64,000 bases of DNA from Micrasema longulum (taxonomy: Eukaryota; Arthropoda; Insecta; Trichoptera; Brachycentridae). Positions 54,722 through 64,000 of this stretch are shown in pieces (position 1 is the first letter of the stretch; the number at the start of each line of letters is the position of its first letter). The position numbers and the translations under genes were made by a program. The stretch spans positions 124,001 to 188,000 of the forward strand of contig JAGVSM010001434.1 in the NCBI GenBank assembly GCA_022494885.1. Reading direction: 5' to 3'. Under the pieces are notes generated by a model. The model was not told the origin of the DNA, searched no databases, and saw nothing but the letters and a program-made list of their open reading frames with translations.

Positions 54722-55089
54722 ACCATGAATCATTATTTTATTCACACTAGCTGAGCTGGCATATAATACCATTTGTAAAGTTGTACAAATATTTTCGCAG
54801 TGCAGATGCATAAGATTTATATGCCCTAATATTTATGCCAAACCGAAAGAAATTGTTTGAGAGTATGTAAAAAAAAAAATTTCAATGACTAATAACTTGA
54901 AAATCTCAGGATGTTAAATATACGCCTTGCAGTGTTACCATCGTTTGTAATCCCACTAATAGCTTTGGTTGGTCTACCGATAAACCCATTTCCAAGCAAA
55001 ATTTCCTCAAAATAAGCTTTTTTTTTCTGTCATTTGCTTTTCTTCATGTCTCTGCATTGCCATTTTCTAATTAATTAATTAATTAATTA

Positions 55090-55945
55090 TGGATAACTTA
55101 TATAGCGCCATTTTCGTAATAAAATACCTCAAGGGCGCTTTACATGGTGATTCTATTGTTAAGTTAATTTAATTGAAGCTTTTAAATTTGTAATTTAATT
55201 AAAATAATTTATTTTGTTGTCACGTGCTACGGATTTATTCAAATGATTTAGAGAACAAGTGGGTTTTAAGTTTTTTCCGAAACATCACTTCACTTTCACA
55301 GCCTCGCACCTCTGCTGGGAGAGCATTCCATGCCATAGGGCCTGCGACCGCAAATGCGCGTTCACTAAATTTAGTGCGCTGTTTGCGTAGAGGTATAATA
55401 ACTTTTCCTCTCGCCGTAGACGTAGCTGATCTAAGCGTGAGACGCCTGTCAGCTAGTTCACCTGGAATGCATAGTTCCCTTAGATATTCCGGAGCAGAGT
55501 TGTGCAGTGACTTATACATAAGCCAACAGAGTTTGTATTCAACCCTCTGTGGAAAACGTAGCCAGTGTAGTTCCCGAAGTAGTGGAGTGATATGACTGAA
55601 CTTAGAGATTCCGAAAATAAGTCTCGCTGCGGCATTCAATACAGATTGTAGGCTAGTCATTTTGTTCATTGGTAGACCTGCATAGATACCATTACAATAA
55701 TCGACTCTAGACACTACAAACGCATTTATTAATTGACGGGCGGCATCAACCGGCAAATTTTTGCGCATGCATTTAATTTGTCTCAGCTGGTAGAAGCATG
55801 AACTTATCGTTCTACTAATTTGAGCGTCAAGAGATAGGTCAGAATTGAGTAAAACTCCCAGTAGTTTAACGGTGGGTAAAGCAGTACTCCCTACATTAGG
55901 TAGAGCCGTATCCTGGATCAAATTCTGTCGTCTGGCTGAAGCCAC
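55090..55945 (-). pseudogene. 5'-truncated LINE (CR1/Daphne/Crack-like), open for 236 residues
   Basis: The minus strand from 55945 reads ALPTVKLLGVLLNSDLSLDA, QISRTISSCFYQLRQIK, VVSRVDYCNGIYAGLP and LQSVLNAAARLIFGI, then HITPLLRELHWLRFPQRVEY, KLCWLMYKSLH, PEYLRELCIPGE and FSERAFAVAGPMAWNALPAE. It ends KTHLFSKSFE and a stop at 55235. This is the region after the reverse-transcriptase palm in this LINE group. It is the least decayed LINE fragment in the window. Its 3' UTR runs to about 55090 (GCGCTTTAC, TTATATAGCGCC inverse). Confidence 0.9.
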
Positions 55946-56129
55946 CCACAGTTGTTCAGTTTTTGATGGGTTTAATGTTAGTCTGTTTTCTAATATCTAT
56001 TTCTAATTGCTAATATCTATTTTGCCATCCGCCTTTTCAGAAAACCACGCGGTCGGGTGTAACAATTGATTGTCCTTAAGAACCGCTGCGATAGCATCAA
56101 AACATAAACCTATGTTTAACCATTTTTCA

Positions 56130-56455
56130 TTTCATAAAAGTGATTCTGAACAAGTTTGAGACATCCTCCATATGTAGAATGCGCATTGGGCATTGCTGCA
56201 ATGGTTCTCACCTGATCAGAATTTATGACTGAGACTCTGCCATTTGCGAATGTCAGCTTCAGGGGGAAGATTTAGACCATGTTTTTTTGGACCCCCACAA
56301 ATGATTGTTATCCTGATTTCCTATCCGACCTCTCCGATATTAACATCCCATTCCCTATTCATATTCTAACTCTCCTGTCCCTACCCAAAAAACATGTATT
56401 TAAAATTCTATGTAAACATTGGGCTATAAATGGTGTTAATAATGTAAATGTCTTT
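56130..56455 (+). pseudogene. LINE RNase H tail (I/Jockey-like), copy 3
   Basis: AAGTGATTCTGAACAAGTTT, GAATGCGCATTGGGCATTGC, then the frame NDCYPDFLSDLSDINIPFPI and KHVFKILCKHWAINGVN. Closest to copy 2 at 50.1 kb. Confidence 0.75.
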
Positions 56456-56464
56456 AGTTAAGTA

Positions 56465-57745
56465 GGGACTCCATACTTGATATCCATATTCCAATAAAGG
56501 TCTTACATATAGTAGGGCCAATTTAATAGGTCACATTTGACACTTCATCAAAATTCAACAACATAACCTTGTAAGGGCGGTAGTAAAATATTATTTATTT
56601 TTTCGAATTTAGAACTGCACAATTGCTTAACTTTTTTCAATTACGATTACATATTTATTGTAATAATGACAAAAGAAGGTAATTTTATGATTTACTTTCA
56701 CTAATAAACCATTCTTAACATAATAAACTTTATCTGTTCTTAATCGTTACAATGTTGCATCAGTGAACCCTTTTTCTTTTTAAACACTAGGGATGTTACC
56801 CAGAAAAATCGAATGTTGATAGTTTTGTTAAATTATGTACATATCTTATTTTGTTCCTTAAATTTAAGATAGAAAATAATAATGGGACAGGGATTCGACT
56901 TATGATTTTGAAAATAAAATTACAGTACCTATAAGTACTTTTTCATAGCAACTGAATTCAATTGACATAGATTATGTTTGAAGTCCGAATCGATTTATTC
57001 ACTTTAATCGATGTTTTTAAGCAGGTTACCTCACTATGAAGCTAAAACCGACAAATGTCAAATGTGACCTATTAAATTGGCCCTACTATAGGCCTTTTAT
57101 ATTTTAAGAAATATCTCTGGAGTAATATTTTGGAATACTTTTTAATCAAATAAATTTGACTTATTTTTCTTGGGAATAGACATGATGTGAGCTTCCCATT
57201 TTAAATCTATTGATATGATTATGCCGAGATCTTTTTGATGATTTAATGAGATTTGCCAGTTTTTAGTCCATTCATTGATGTGGTCCAAATCCTTGAGTGG
57301 TTGACCAGAGTATAGAAGGGGGTTTGCAACAGTTTGGTGTCATTTGCAAAGATACTCGATTGAGATTTTATGACTGTTTTGAGATCACTAATGTACAGGA
57401 TGAAGAGGATCGGGCCAAGAACTGAACCTTGCGGAACACCGCTAAGTACGTTATGTTCTGTAGCTAAGGTGTTGCCTATATTTACTTGAAAGATACGATT
57501 GTTCAAGAAAGCTTCAATCCATCCACGGATACCCAAGTGCTCCAACTTCTTGACCAGTATTTTAATTGGAACACAATCGAATGCTTTTTCAAAGTCAAGG
57601 TATAGTACATCCAAAGGGTTGTGATTGTCATTCCTCAGACCGGGTATTTTAACACCGTAACAAATTGGTGACATTAGATCTCTTGGGGACAAATCCGTGT
57701 TGTTCTTGAATAATTTATATATATAATTTCTCACACAATTTTCCT
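56465..57745 (-). pseudogene. LINE reverse-transcriptase fragment split by a MITE
   Basis: The minus strand from 57734 reads DVLYLDFEKAFDCVPIKILV, LEHLGIRGWIEAFLNNRIFQ and SGVPQGSVLGPILFILYISD, then SIFANDTKLLQ. The catalytic box reads FAND instead of F/YADD, a loss-of-function change. The element continues past 57090 and, beyond the inserted MITE, at 56510-56465 (AAAGGTCTTACATA, CCATATTCCAAT). Confidence 0.85.
56511..57088. mobile_element. MITE-7 with 33-base perfect inverted ends, inside a LINE
   Basis: Left end TAGTAGGGCCAATTTAATAG (then GTCACATTTGACA) and right end CTATTAAATTGGCCCTACTA are identical inverses over 33 bases. TA lies on each side (56509-56510, 57089-57090). 578 bases, no ORF. 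Surrounding sequence on both sides belongs to one LINE. Confidence 0.9.
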
Positions 57746-57991
57746 ATGCATTTATCTAGATACCTTGAGATAAAAAAAAACAGGCACAATTATGTATTTG
57801 AATGTTTTATTAAAAATATATTTTGAAAAACTAAAATATAATATAAGGCACATTATTTCATTTATACAAGAAATAAACCAACTGATTTAGTTGGCAACAC
57901 AAAATAATTTCGTAAAATAATATTTTTTGCATAACAAATTAAAAAGGGCATAACAAGGTAACTTGGGGATTATAATACACATTTTCATAGT

Positions 57992-58168
57992 TCAACTTTT
58001 AACAACAAGATCTTTATAACCATTTTTTATTAGAAGAAACCTTCTTTTAAATTCTAAACCACAGCCTTTAGAAAGACGAAAATCTATCAATAGTTTATTA
58101 TTCATATCTATAAAGTTAGCTTTGAAAACTAATTGCATTTTTCTGCTGTCTATTGTAGTAATGGTGAT
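57992..58168 (-). CDS. grp: Chk1 last coding exon (C-terminal KA1-like domain and stop)
   Basis: After acceptor TTTCCAG| it encodes ITITTIDSRKMQLVFKANFI, then LLIDFRLSKGCGLEFKRRFL, and ends KDLVVKS before TGA (57994-57992). It matches human VTISTTDRRNNKLIFKVNLL and [20 protein letters not shown] very closely, which makes the gene identification certain. The phase matches the preceding exon (GAG|ATC). An AATAAA signal on the minus strand (57811-57806) lies about 180 bases downstream. A LINE reverse-transcriptase fragment on the same strand begins shortly after. Confidence 0.95.
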   Translation of the reverse strand: MTITTIDSRKMQLVFKANFIDMNNKLLIDFRLSKGCGLEFKRRFLLIKNGYKDLVVKS

Positions 58169-58266
58169 CTGGAAATAATAATAAAAAAAACATCAGTAAA
58201 AAAAATATTTCACGCAGTATGTGAAATGAAACAAATAATGTGAAATGAAACAAATAATGTGATCAC

Positions 58267-58398
58267 CTCTTTTCCCTGTGGAGCCTTCCATTGACATTGC
58301 ATGGTTTGTAAAATACTTTTGAGTCTATCGGTAGCTTCCTCAAATTCACAGCCAACTGAGAACCGTGTCATTCGCCTCACAAACCTCTGGAACATGCC
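58267..58398 (-). CDS. grp: Chk1 exon: start of the C-terminal regulatory (KA1-like) domain
   Basis: After acceptor TACTCGCAG| it encodes GMFQRFVRRMTRFSVG and then LKSILQTMQCQWKAPQGKE, ending at GAG|GTGATC in phase 0. It aligns with NPWQRLVKRMTRFF and LGYQWK of human Chk1, the autoinhibitory C-terminal region. An alternative start at 58426 (acceptor TTCCTAG|) would add nine in-frame codons and would fit the strong donor of the preceding exon, leaving an intron of only 53 bases. Confidence 0.85.
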
Positions 58399-58479
58399 CT
58401 GCGAGTAACACACAAATGTAAATATACTAGGAATACAAGGTGGGGAAAAATTACAGCCAGTAATGTTAGTAGCGCATAC

Positions 58480-58663
58480 CTGAGAACATGGGTGGCATTA
58501 AGCTGGGTCGCAAGGAGCAGATCTTCACCGATGGCGGGTTGAGAAAATGGAAGCACCGAAGCCCCACATTCTCCATCTTCCTGTAACAGCACACAACGGG
58601 CTCCCGTGGGAAGTGGCTGTGAGAGGCAAACCTCTATATCCCGGGAACCGCTTACTGTCGCTA
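58480..58663 (-). CDS. grp: Chk1 exon for the linker with the FSQP motif
   Basis: After acceptor ATTCGCAG| it encodes ATVSGSRDIEVCLSQPLPTG, then EDGECGASVLPFSQPAIGED and LLLATQLNATH. The FSQP...LLLxxQL pattern aligns with human GISFSQPTCPDHMLLNSQLL, the region just before the C-terminal domain; SQ dipeptides here are typical ATR/ATM target sites. A strong donor (CAG|GTATGC) ends the exon at 58480 with two bases left over, but the following exon at 58398 opens in phase 0. The mismatch is resolved either by a weak donor at 58488 (CAT|GTTCTC) or by an upstream acceptor at 58427 for the next exon. The protein assignment is good; the 3' end is uncertain. Confidence 0.78.
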
Positions 58664-58998
58664 CTGCGAATCATTCAAGTTTATTACTAATTTTAACTAG
58701 CATTATTCAACTGTATGTGCAGCGAGTTCTATTATTGTACTAGTGCATGTTGGTGAACCAAGTAAACTTACAAATTTGATTTGCTTTAGACGGCAAATTA
58801 GAATATTTTATTTGAAAACGTTCCGTCACAGACATACAAATGAGCAATGTTTATTAATTGACTGCCCAGTCAATTCTAATACTAACACAAATTAAATTTG
58901 TATGTTTGAGCCGGGAATACCTGCCAGATTTTGTTTCGGATTGTCTGATCAGATTATCGGATACGACAATTACCGACGTTTTTTTGTGGTTCAGTCGT

Positions 58999-59745
58999 TT
59001 CCCAGGAGTAGGAGTGTCAAAGGTGTTAAAGGAGTCAGTTTTCACAGGTAATTGATTTAGAATATCTTCCCATGATTTACATTGATTTTTGGCATTTATT
59101 GTCCTGACACGTGTATTATGGTGCTTAAAAACTTTCCTTATATCAACATATTTACTTCCGATACTGTTTTTTCTCAATTTAGGGGCTAAAATTGTGAATT
59201 AAAGTATGTTTACTGTTGATAATGACAGTTGATTACGGGCAATATGTCAGGCCGCACCAGGCATCCATATAAAGTTCGAGTCTTTATCGAGTAGAGGTCG
59301 ATTCAAATTTTACTCGAAAATAGTAACATTAACCTTGAAATCGCATCTAAAATGACATGTCCAAATTTCAGGCAGCTACGACTTTGTAATGGACAAAAAA
59401 AACTCAACACGGGACTTTGGTTCCATGGAGTTGGGATTTGTCTCAATAAATGTAACATAAGTATATTGTGAATAAAATGAATAAATAAAAAAATAAACAC
59501 AAGCATGTATTTTCAGTTTTATAAAATAAATACAGGCGAATTATAGAAAAATACATTGGAATAACCCTGCAATAATAAATATACAGGTACATATTAAAAA
59601 GTATTTACAATGCAAATAAATATCCCTTTGGCAAGTCTCGACCTGAGTACGGCCCATTGTTTTGCTGCGTAACTTAATACCCAATAGCCATATAATGGTT
59701 TTCCTAGGCTCGGGCTCCTCTATAGCTTGGCGCATTTTTACTCTT
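58999..59745 (+). mobile_element. Dispersed repeat with THAP-like remnant (copy 2)
   Basis: AGGAGTAGGAGTGTCAAAGG and TGTTAAAGGAGTCAGTTTTC match 31871-31907, followed by a donor-like CACAG|GTAATT. It carries about 180 bases (59120-59300) absent from copy 1, then resumes (ATTTTACTCGAAAATAG, CCATGGAGTTGGGATTTG, CCCATTGTTTTGCTGCG). It lies within the Chk1 gene span, antisense to Chk1. Confidence 0.7.
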
Positions 59746-60180
59746 GAGGTTTCTACAGATCCATGGTGCGAACACCTTACAATCTGATGTCTATTTCCAG
59801 CCCTTCTTGGTTCACTGACAGGCAATAACACGTTAACATAGGCTTATTAAACATTAAAACGCACTGTATGTAGAAAATAAATGAAAATGTTTAAGTGAGT
59901 TACAGTGATGATTGTCAATAAAGTAAAAATATTTTGTTTTTCTACAGATGAGAAATCAGTCATACTACTCGTATATCCTAGATATTTGGAAGAAATGTTT
60001 TGCTTTGAACTTACTGAGATAATCCAGTGAAGAGACGAATATATCAGCAGCTATGCTTTGGTAATCTAGCTTTATGATCTATAAACAGTCACATAGCTAA
60101 ATCGCCAAAGCGTAGACACTGACAAAGTTTTCGGTACCTAGAATGGGATATTAATTGGTTTCATCTTGAATATACATCAA
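59746..60180. other. Chk1 intron sequence
   Basis: Contains the candidate small exon 60065-60015. A second acceptor/donor pair (about 59815 to 59777) would give a frame ending in TT|GTAAGG that does not fit its neighbours. Otherwise nothing recognised. Confidence 0.4.
60015..60065 (-). CDS. grp: Possible small Chk1 linker exon
   Basis: A 51-base candidate after acceptor AAAGCTAG| and before donor CTCA|GTAAGT. It would encode (D)YQSIAADIFVSSLDYL. It enters and leaves in phase 1, exactly as required between the exon ending at 62076 and the one starting at 58663. The Chk1 linker between kinase and C-terminal domains is poorly conserved, so I cannot confirm it by similarity. The neighbouring exons also join in frame without it. 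Treat it as a phase-compatible prediction only. Confidence 0.3.
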
Positions 60181-60300
60181 CAGTATTCCGAGTTTGTCTA
60201 AATTTTTGTAAACAGCCAATGACAAGGTCATAAGCCTGTACTTTCATATTCCTTTCTCTACAATGTTCTCCATCTCCGTTGTAATATGTTAATTTGAATG
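60180..60300 (-). mobile_element. Repeat R fragment in a Chk1 intron
   Basis: AACAGCCAATGACAAGGTCA, TAAGCCTGTACTTTC and ATCTCCGTTGTAATATGTTA match the 63.1 kb arm. Confidence 0.7.
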
Positions 60301-60864
60301 TAAATTAAAACTGAGTATGATGTCAGTTGGCGAGGTTTCCACCCCACCAGGACACAGGGCGATTCTGAAATACAGCATCACTCAGAGTCACCTAGTACCT
60401 GATGAGGAAATAACCCTTTACTTTAGTCCTTATGAATGGAAAATATTATACTGATTTAGTAAACAAATATTTTCAAATTTTACCACGGAAAAATGTTTAG
60501 GGTTATATTCTTGATTTGAAATATACCATGAACTCATACCCACCAAAGATGGGATTCTCAGACCTTATGAATACAAAAATTATCAATTACGCGATAAATA
60601 AATGTTATTCGTGATTTTCGCTAAGTCTAATATTTAAAAAAAAAAAATTAGCTTCAATTCGAGACATAAATGAAAATTATCAGACCAGATTAACAGAGTT
60701 GTCTTTAAAAAAAAACACAAATAAAATGTAAAAAAAATTATATTATTTGTTCGAGAGATGTTTAGAGTCGCCACCGACCGTCGCCTTTTGTATTTACCGC
60801 GGACATCAACTAACATATAGATAAGAATTGAGATATATTATCAACCTTTGGCACGTGCTATCTT

Positions 60865-61115
60865 GTCGGCCTCGAGGTGTAGTGGTCAACAGGTTTGTCT
60901 AACATGCAAGAGGTCTCGGGTTCGACTCGAAATGACATGAAATATTGATTTAAAAAGGTGTTTTAACACTAGAATAGTTCATAGTCCCTGGACTGTACCT
61001 GAAACTTAAGACTGATCATCTTACTGTCATGTAACAAAAAGGATCAAGATACAACACAAGTGTACCAATGCTGTGCCCTATGAACCATTAGGCGCGGAAA
61101 GGGAATGATGATGAT
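60865..61115 (+). mobile_element. SINE family B, plus strand, full length
   Basis: GTCGGCCTCGAGGTGTAGTG, AAGAGGTCTCGGGTTCGACT, body CTAGAATAGTTCATAGTCCC, tail CCCTATGAACCATTAGGCGC then GGAAAGGGAATGATGATGAT. It lies in a Chk1 intron. Confidence 0.9.
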
Positions 61116-62075
61116 CTATAACTGCCGAGTTTGCATAATAAACTAATACCAAATAAAATCTAATCAATAAAAGAATAAAGGACAATAAAACAATAATGAC
61201 TTTTATTCCAGTAAAATGGCTAAATAGTGCAGAGCCAATTTTACCATACATAAAAAAAAACATAATTTTCATGCAACACTGTAGAAATAACTTGCATTTA
61301 TACTAATAAAATTTTAAATAATCTGTGATAACGTAATACCTAATACGCACTTACTGTCCAAGGAGCGGCAAGGAGCAGGGCAGACGGGCGGTAAGACGGT
61401 AGTCAAACAGGCAAAATTCAACAGATAGCACGTATTAGTAGGCTATTTGCTTTCCTTTGATATTTTAAATTATAATTAGAAAATTTTACTGGGTCTATTT
61501 TGACCTACTTCGCCACCTGGTTTTTTTTTTTAACCATCAGGCTTTATGAGTTAAAATGAGAAAAGCTACATAATGTCTAAAAGTGGCATCTTTTTAGTAG
61601 ATACCCAATATAAAATATCCCTAAAATGAGGGACCTTCAATAATGTATAAACAGGAAACTAATTCTTACATAGCCGTCACAAAAAATTAAAATAAAGTAA
61701 AACTCTAATTATCCGGATAAATAAGTGCCAGATTTTATTGCATTCAAAATAATCACATTAAAAATTTACTTAAAACATGTCCAGCAAAATTAATCACACA
61801 ATTAAATTAAAATTAAAAACTTCTTTATTTTTAATTTCCTGATAAAGATCGGGATATTTGGCAATTCGGATGACTGAAGTTCCGAGAAATGGAGTTCTAC
61901 CGTATATTACACATAATTTTTTAAAATATATTTTAATTTGATTTTTTAGGTTCTCGATTCTTGGCAACGTGCAATTCTTCTAGACCGGCACCTAAGGCGA
62001 AAGACTAATAACCTTAACAAATGTTCTAGATATGCTGTGATTAGTGGTACCCAGGAAGAGAACAGGAATTCATAC
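61116..62075. other. Chk1 intron, with pogo-like MITE
   Basis: AT-rich. It includes a pogo-like MITE at 61695-61902 in inverted orientation to that at 53284 (AGTAAAACTCTAATTATCCG at the left, AAATGGAGTTCTACCGTA at the right). No other exon recognised. Confidence 0.5.
61695..61902. mobile_element. Pogo-like MITE, inverted copy
   Basis: Shares AACTCTAATTATCCGGATAA, TTTACTTAAAACATGTCCAGC and CGGATGACTGAAGTTCCGAG with the inverse of 53284-53496. Confidence 0.8.
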
Positions 62076-62273
62076 CGTTGTGATCAGTGAGCCAGGAGTG
62101 GTTCTTGAGATCAGCGAGGGAGATGCGGCGCCGGGGGTCCGGCTGTAGTAAGCGCCGTAGGAGCGCCAGTACTGCAGGGCCCATACACCGCCAGGGGCCA
62201 GCTCCCGCCACGCTGCCCCCACACCACGCTATATAGTCGCTGCACTGTGCGGACGGCTGGTCCCATGGCAGTT
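62076..62273 (-). CDS. grp: Checkpoint kinase Chk1 (grapes): exon for the end of the kinase domain
   Basis: Chk1 is the ATR-activated Ser/Thr kinase that delays mitosis after DNA damage or replication stress. After acceptor GGATATAG| this exon encodes (G)ELPWDQPSAQCSDYIAW, a Gly/Ala insert, then LALLRRLLQPDPRRRISLAD and LKNHSWLTDHN. It matches human GELPWDQPSDSCQEYSDW and the subdomain XI region PSARITIPDIKKDRWY. It enters needing one base from the previous exon and leaves in phase 1 at AACG|GTATGA. The earlier exons, with the ATP site, catalytic loop and activation segment, must be beyond the right edge; I found none between 62300 and 64000. The exon is strikingly GC-rich compared with its surroundings. 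Confidence 0.93.
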
Positions 62274-62529
62274 CTATATCCCAACAATCCATTCACACTT
62301 AAGATTAAAAATTCTTCCACTATTTTAAGACAATTAAACCGTAATTGTGTTCAGTCGTGCGTGTAGACTTGCTCATGATTTTTAAATCTGTTTGGCAGCG
62401 CAACCTACGCAGCATGGGTTGGCAAAGTTTTAACCACTACGGGCGACCTACTTTTGACATTTTTGGTAGAGGTCTGTCTACTAACACTGAAAACAGTAAT
62501 ATAAAGCTAAAATTAATTTTCAGCTGAAA

Positions 62530-63275
62530 ATAAACAATTTTAACATATAACAGACATGAAGAACATTTTAGAGGAGGTAATACAGAAGTCTAGACATATT
62601 CAGGGCTTATGACCTGTCAATGGCAAGTTTAAGTGGCCACTTCACAATGTGTAACATTCACCATTCTGCCCATATTTGAACATCTATATTACTTCATCTG
62701 TTGATTTTTGTGAAGTTAAAGAGCTGAAACATTTATTTATGCGGGTGAGATTCATCTAATTTAATTATTTCACCTACATACTAGGCAACGCTTGAAAATT
62801 TTATTTTTCAATTTCTATACTTCTTCATGGACCAGGTTGATTTATCAACAATATTTTGAGTTGGTCTATATTTTGGTAGACAAGGACTTGATTCAACTCC
62901 CTGGGGAGCTATCAATATTAAAATATAACAACAGACACGAAGAACATTTTAGAGGAGGTAATACAGAAGTCTAGACATCTACAGGGCTTATGACCTGTCA
63001 ATCATCAACAGATGAAAGAATTGAAGAAATATAGATGTTCAAATATGGACAGAATGGTGAATGTTACACAGTGTGTAAAGTGGCCACTTTAATCAGCCAT
63101 TGACAGGTCATAAGCCCTGTAGATGTCTAGACTTCTGTATTACCTCCTTTAAAATGTTCTTCATACATGTTGTTATATGTTAATATTGACAGCTCCCGGG
63201 GAGTTGAATCTAGTCCTTGTCTACAAAAATTTGGACAAACTCAAAATATTGTTGAAAATAAACAGGTAATACCAA
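62530..63275. mobile_element. Repeat R array with inverted arms
   Basis: Three related arms: 62563-62700 (GAACATTTTAGAGGAGGTAA, AGGGCTTATGACCTGTCAAT), 62820-63000 (same sequence preceded by TATTTTGAGTTGGTCTATAT) and, inverted, 63010-63265 (GACAGGTCATAAGCCCTGTA, ATTACCTCCTTTAAAATGTT, AGACTTCTGTA). The second and third arms form a long hairpin centred near 63005. Confidence 0.85.
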
Positions 63276-64000
63276 TTAAATATCAAGTTATTTCAATAAA
63301 AGCAATTAATGATGACTTCACACAAACATAAAAATAGTATATAAATAAAACAAGATGCTATTTTATTTTGGCTATATTGAAGCAAGCAATATGCTTTACA
63401 ATTATTCGTAAATATGAATTATTTAAGTAGTAACAGAGGGCGTGATGGAAATGTGACATTGCATATGGCTTTTCATAAACACGCTGTTAAACGGAGGCAA
63501 TGTTTAGTTTTGGTTTATTGTAATAATATAGATTCACGGAGGACGGAGGAAAGTGGCCGCGCGATGGTGCTTTCGGAGTGGACAAAATCATAATGAAGTT
63601 ATTTATATGAAAGGTTAACAAAATGGATACGCTTTTGTAAATTGACCACTGAAAATCTCTATTTTTAAAACCAATTGATTCTTGTCTGACGCATCAGACT
63701 GGTGGACAACTAGAAATTTATACGCGGTTGGAGCTTTAGCCACCCATGCTATGTAAATTATATATATAATTCAGATCAAATTTCGGTCCCTGCTCTAACG
63801 CAACTGGATTCATATTTTTAACATGTGTCATTATTTTTAAGACTACTTGAAAATATTTTTATGAAAGTTATTCATTTATTGCTAATTCAAAATTTATTTT
63901 ACATACAATTAATCTTCTTATGACTATGTACATAACTCTTGTTTTAAACGCAGAAAAACAATTTCTAATATATATTTTCCAATATTACCAATTATCCAAA
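63276..64000. other. AT-rich DNA at right edge, no exon found
   Basis: Should be upstream intron of Chk1. I looked for the kinase activation segment (DFG, APE) on the minus strand and did not see it. Confidence 0.4.

Noticed and set aside
58854..59177. 107-residue minus-strand ORF that could be a Chk1 exon
   Set aside because: It lies in the THAP-containing dispersed repeat, has no Chk1 similarity, and the equivalent frame is not open in the other repeat copy.
59777..59815. Candidate Chk1 mini-exon (acceptor CTGTCAG, donor GTAAGG)
   Set aside because: It would leave two bases over, which does not fit the next exon at 58663; the exons join correctly without it.

Overview
The window is AT-rich, intron-containing eukaryotic DNA from an animal nuclear genome. 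The genes, the tRNA-derived SINEs, the mariner-type transposases and the Jockey/I/CR1-like LINE fragments all point to an insect. Lepidoptera or another holometabolous order is likely, but I cannot name the species from sequence alone. I see no bacterial operons, rRNA, CRISPR arrays or functional tRNA genes.

Six host genes can be supported by protein similarity plus matching splice phases. From left to right they are: (1) cactus/I-kappa-B, minus strand, 5' part only (coding exons at 22264-21840, 8883-8706 and 5519-5360; the rest lies off the left edge); (2) GINS subunit Psf1, minus strand, complete in three exons (29057-23833, 193 aa); (3) Tom70, plus strand, complete in two exons (32792-36641, 556 aa); (4) mitochondrial ATP synthase subunit g, minus strand, complete in two exons (46701-45720, 99 aa); (5) Gemin6, plus strand, complete in two exons (51090-51941, 155 aa); (6) checkpoint kinase Chk1/grapes, minus strand, 3' part only (end of the kinase domain through the C-terminal regulatory domain, 62273-57992; the 5' part lies off the right edge). 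The genes are functionally unrelated (Toll/NF-kB signalling, DNA replication, protein import, respiration, snRNP assembly, DNA damage checkpoint), so no operon-like logic is implied.

The rest of the window is a dense, nested deposit of transposable-element remains. It holds at least three tRNA-headed SINE families (called A, B and C here), several MITE families with clear terminal inverted repeats and TA or other short target duplications, 5'-truncated LINEs of at least four kinds, mariner transposase fragments, a Bel/Pao integrase fragment, a THAP-coding dispersed repeat, and a 1.6 kb near-perfect palindrome at 40.8-42.4 kb. Several insertions lie within tens of bases of exons of cactus and Psf1.

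I did not find a convincing new multi-gene system. The most informative signals are a SINE family whose 3' tail resembles that of a LINE also present here (a likely mobilising partner), the long palindrome built on the ends of a MITE family, nested insertions that date elements relative to each other, and splice-phase problems in Chk1 and Psf1.
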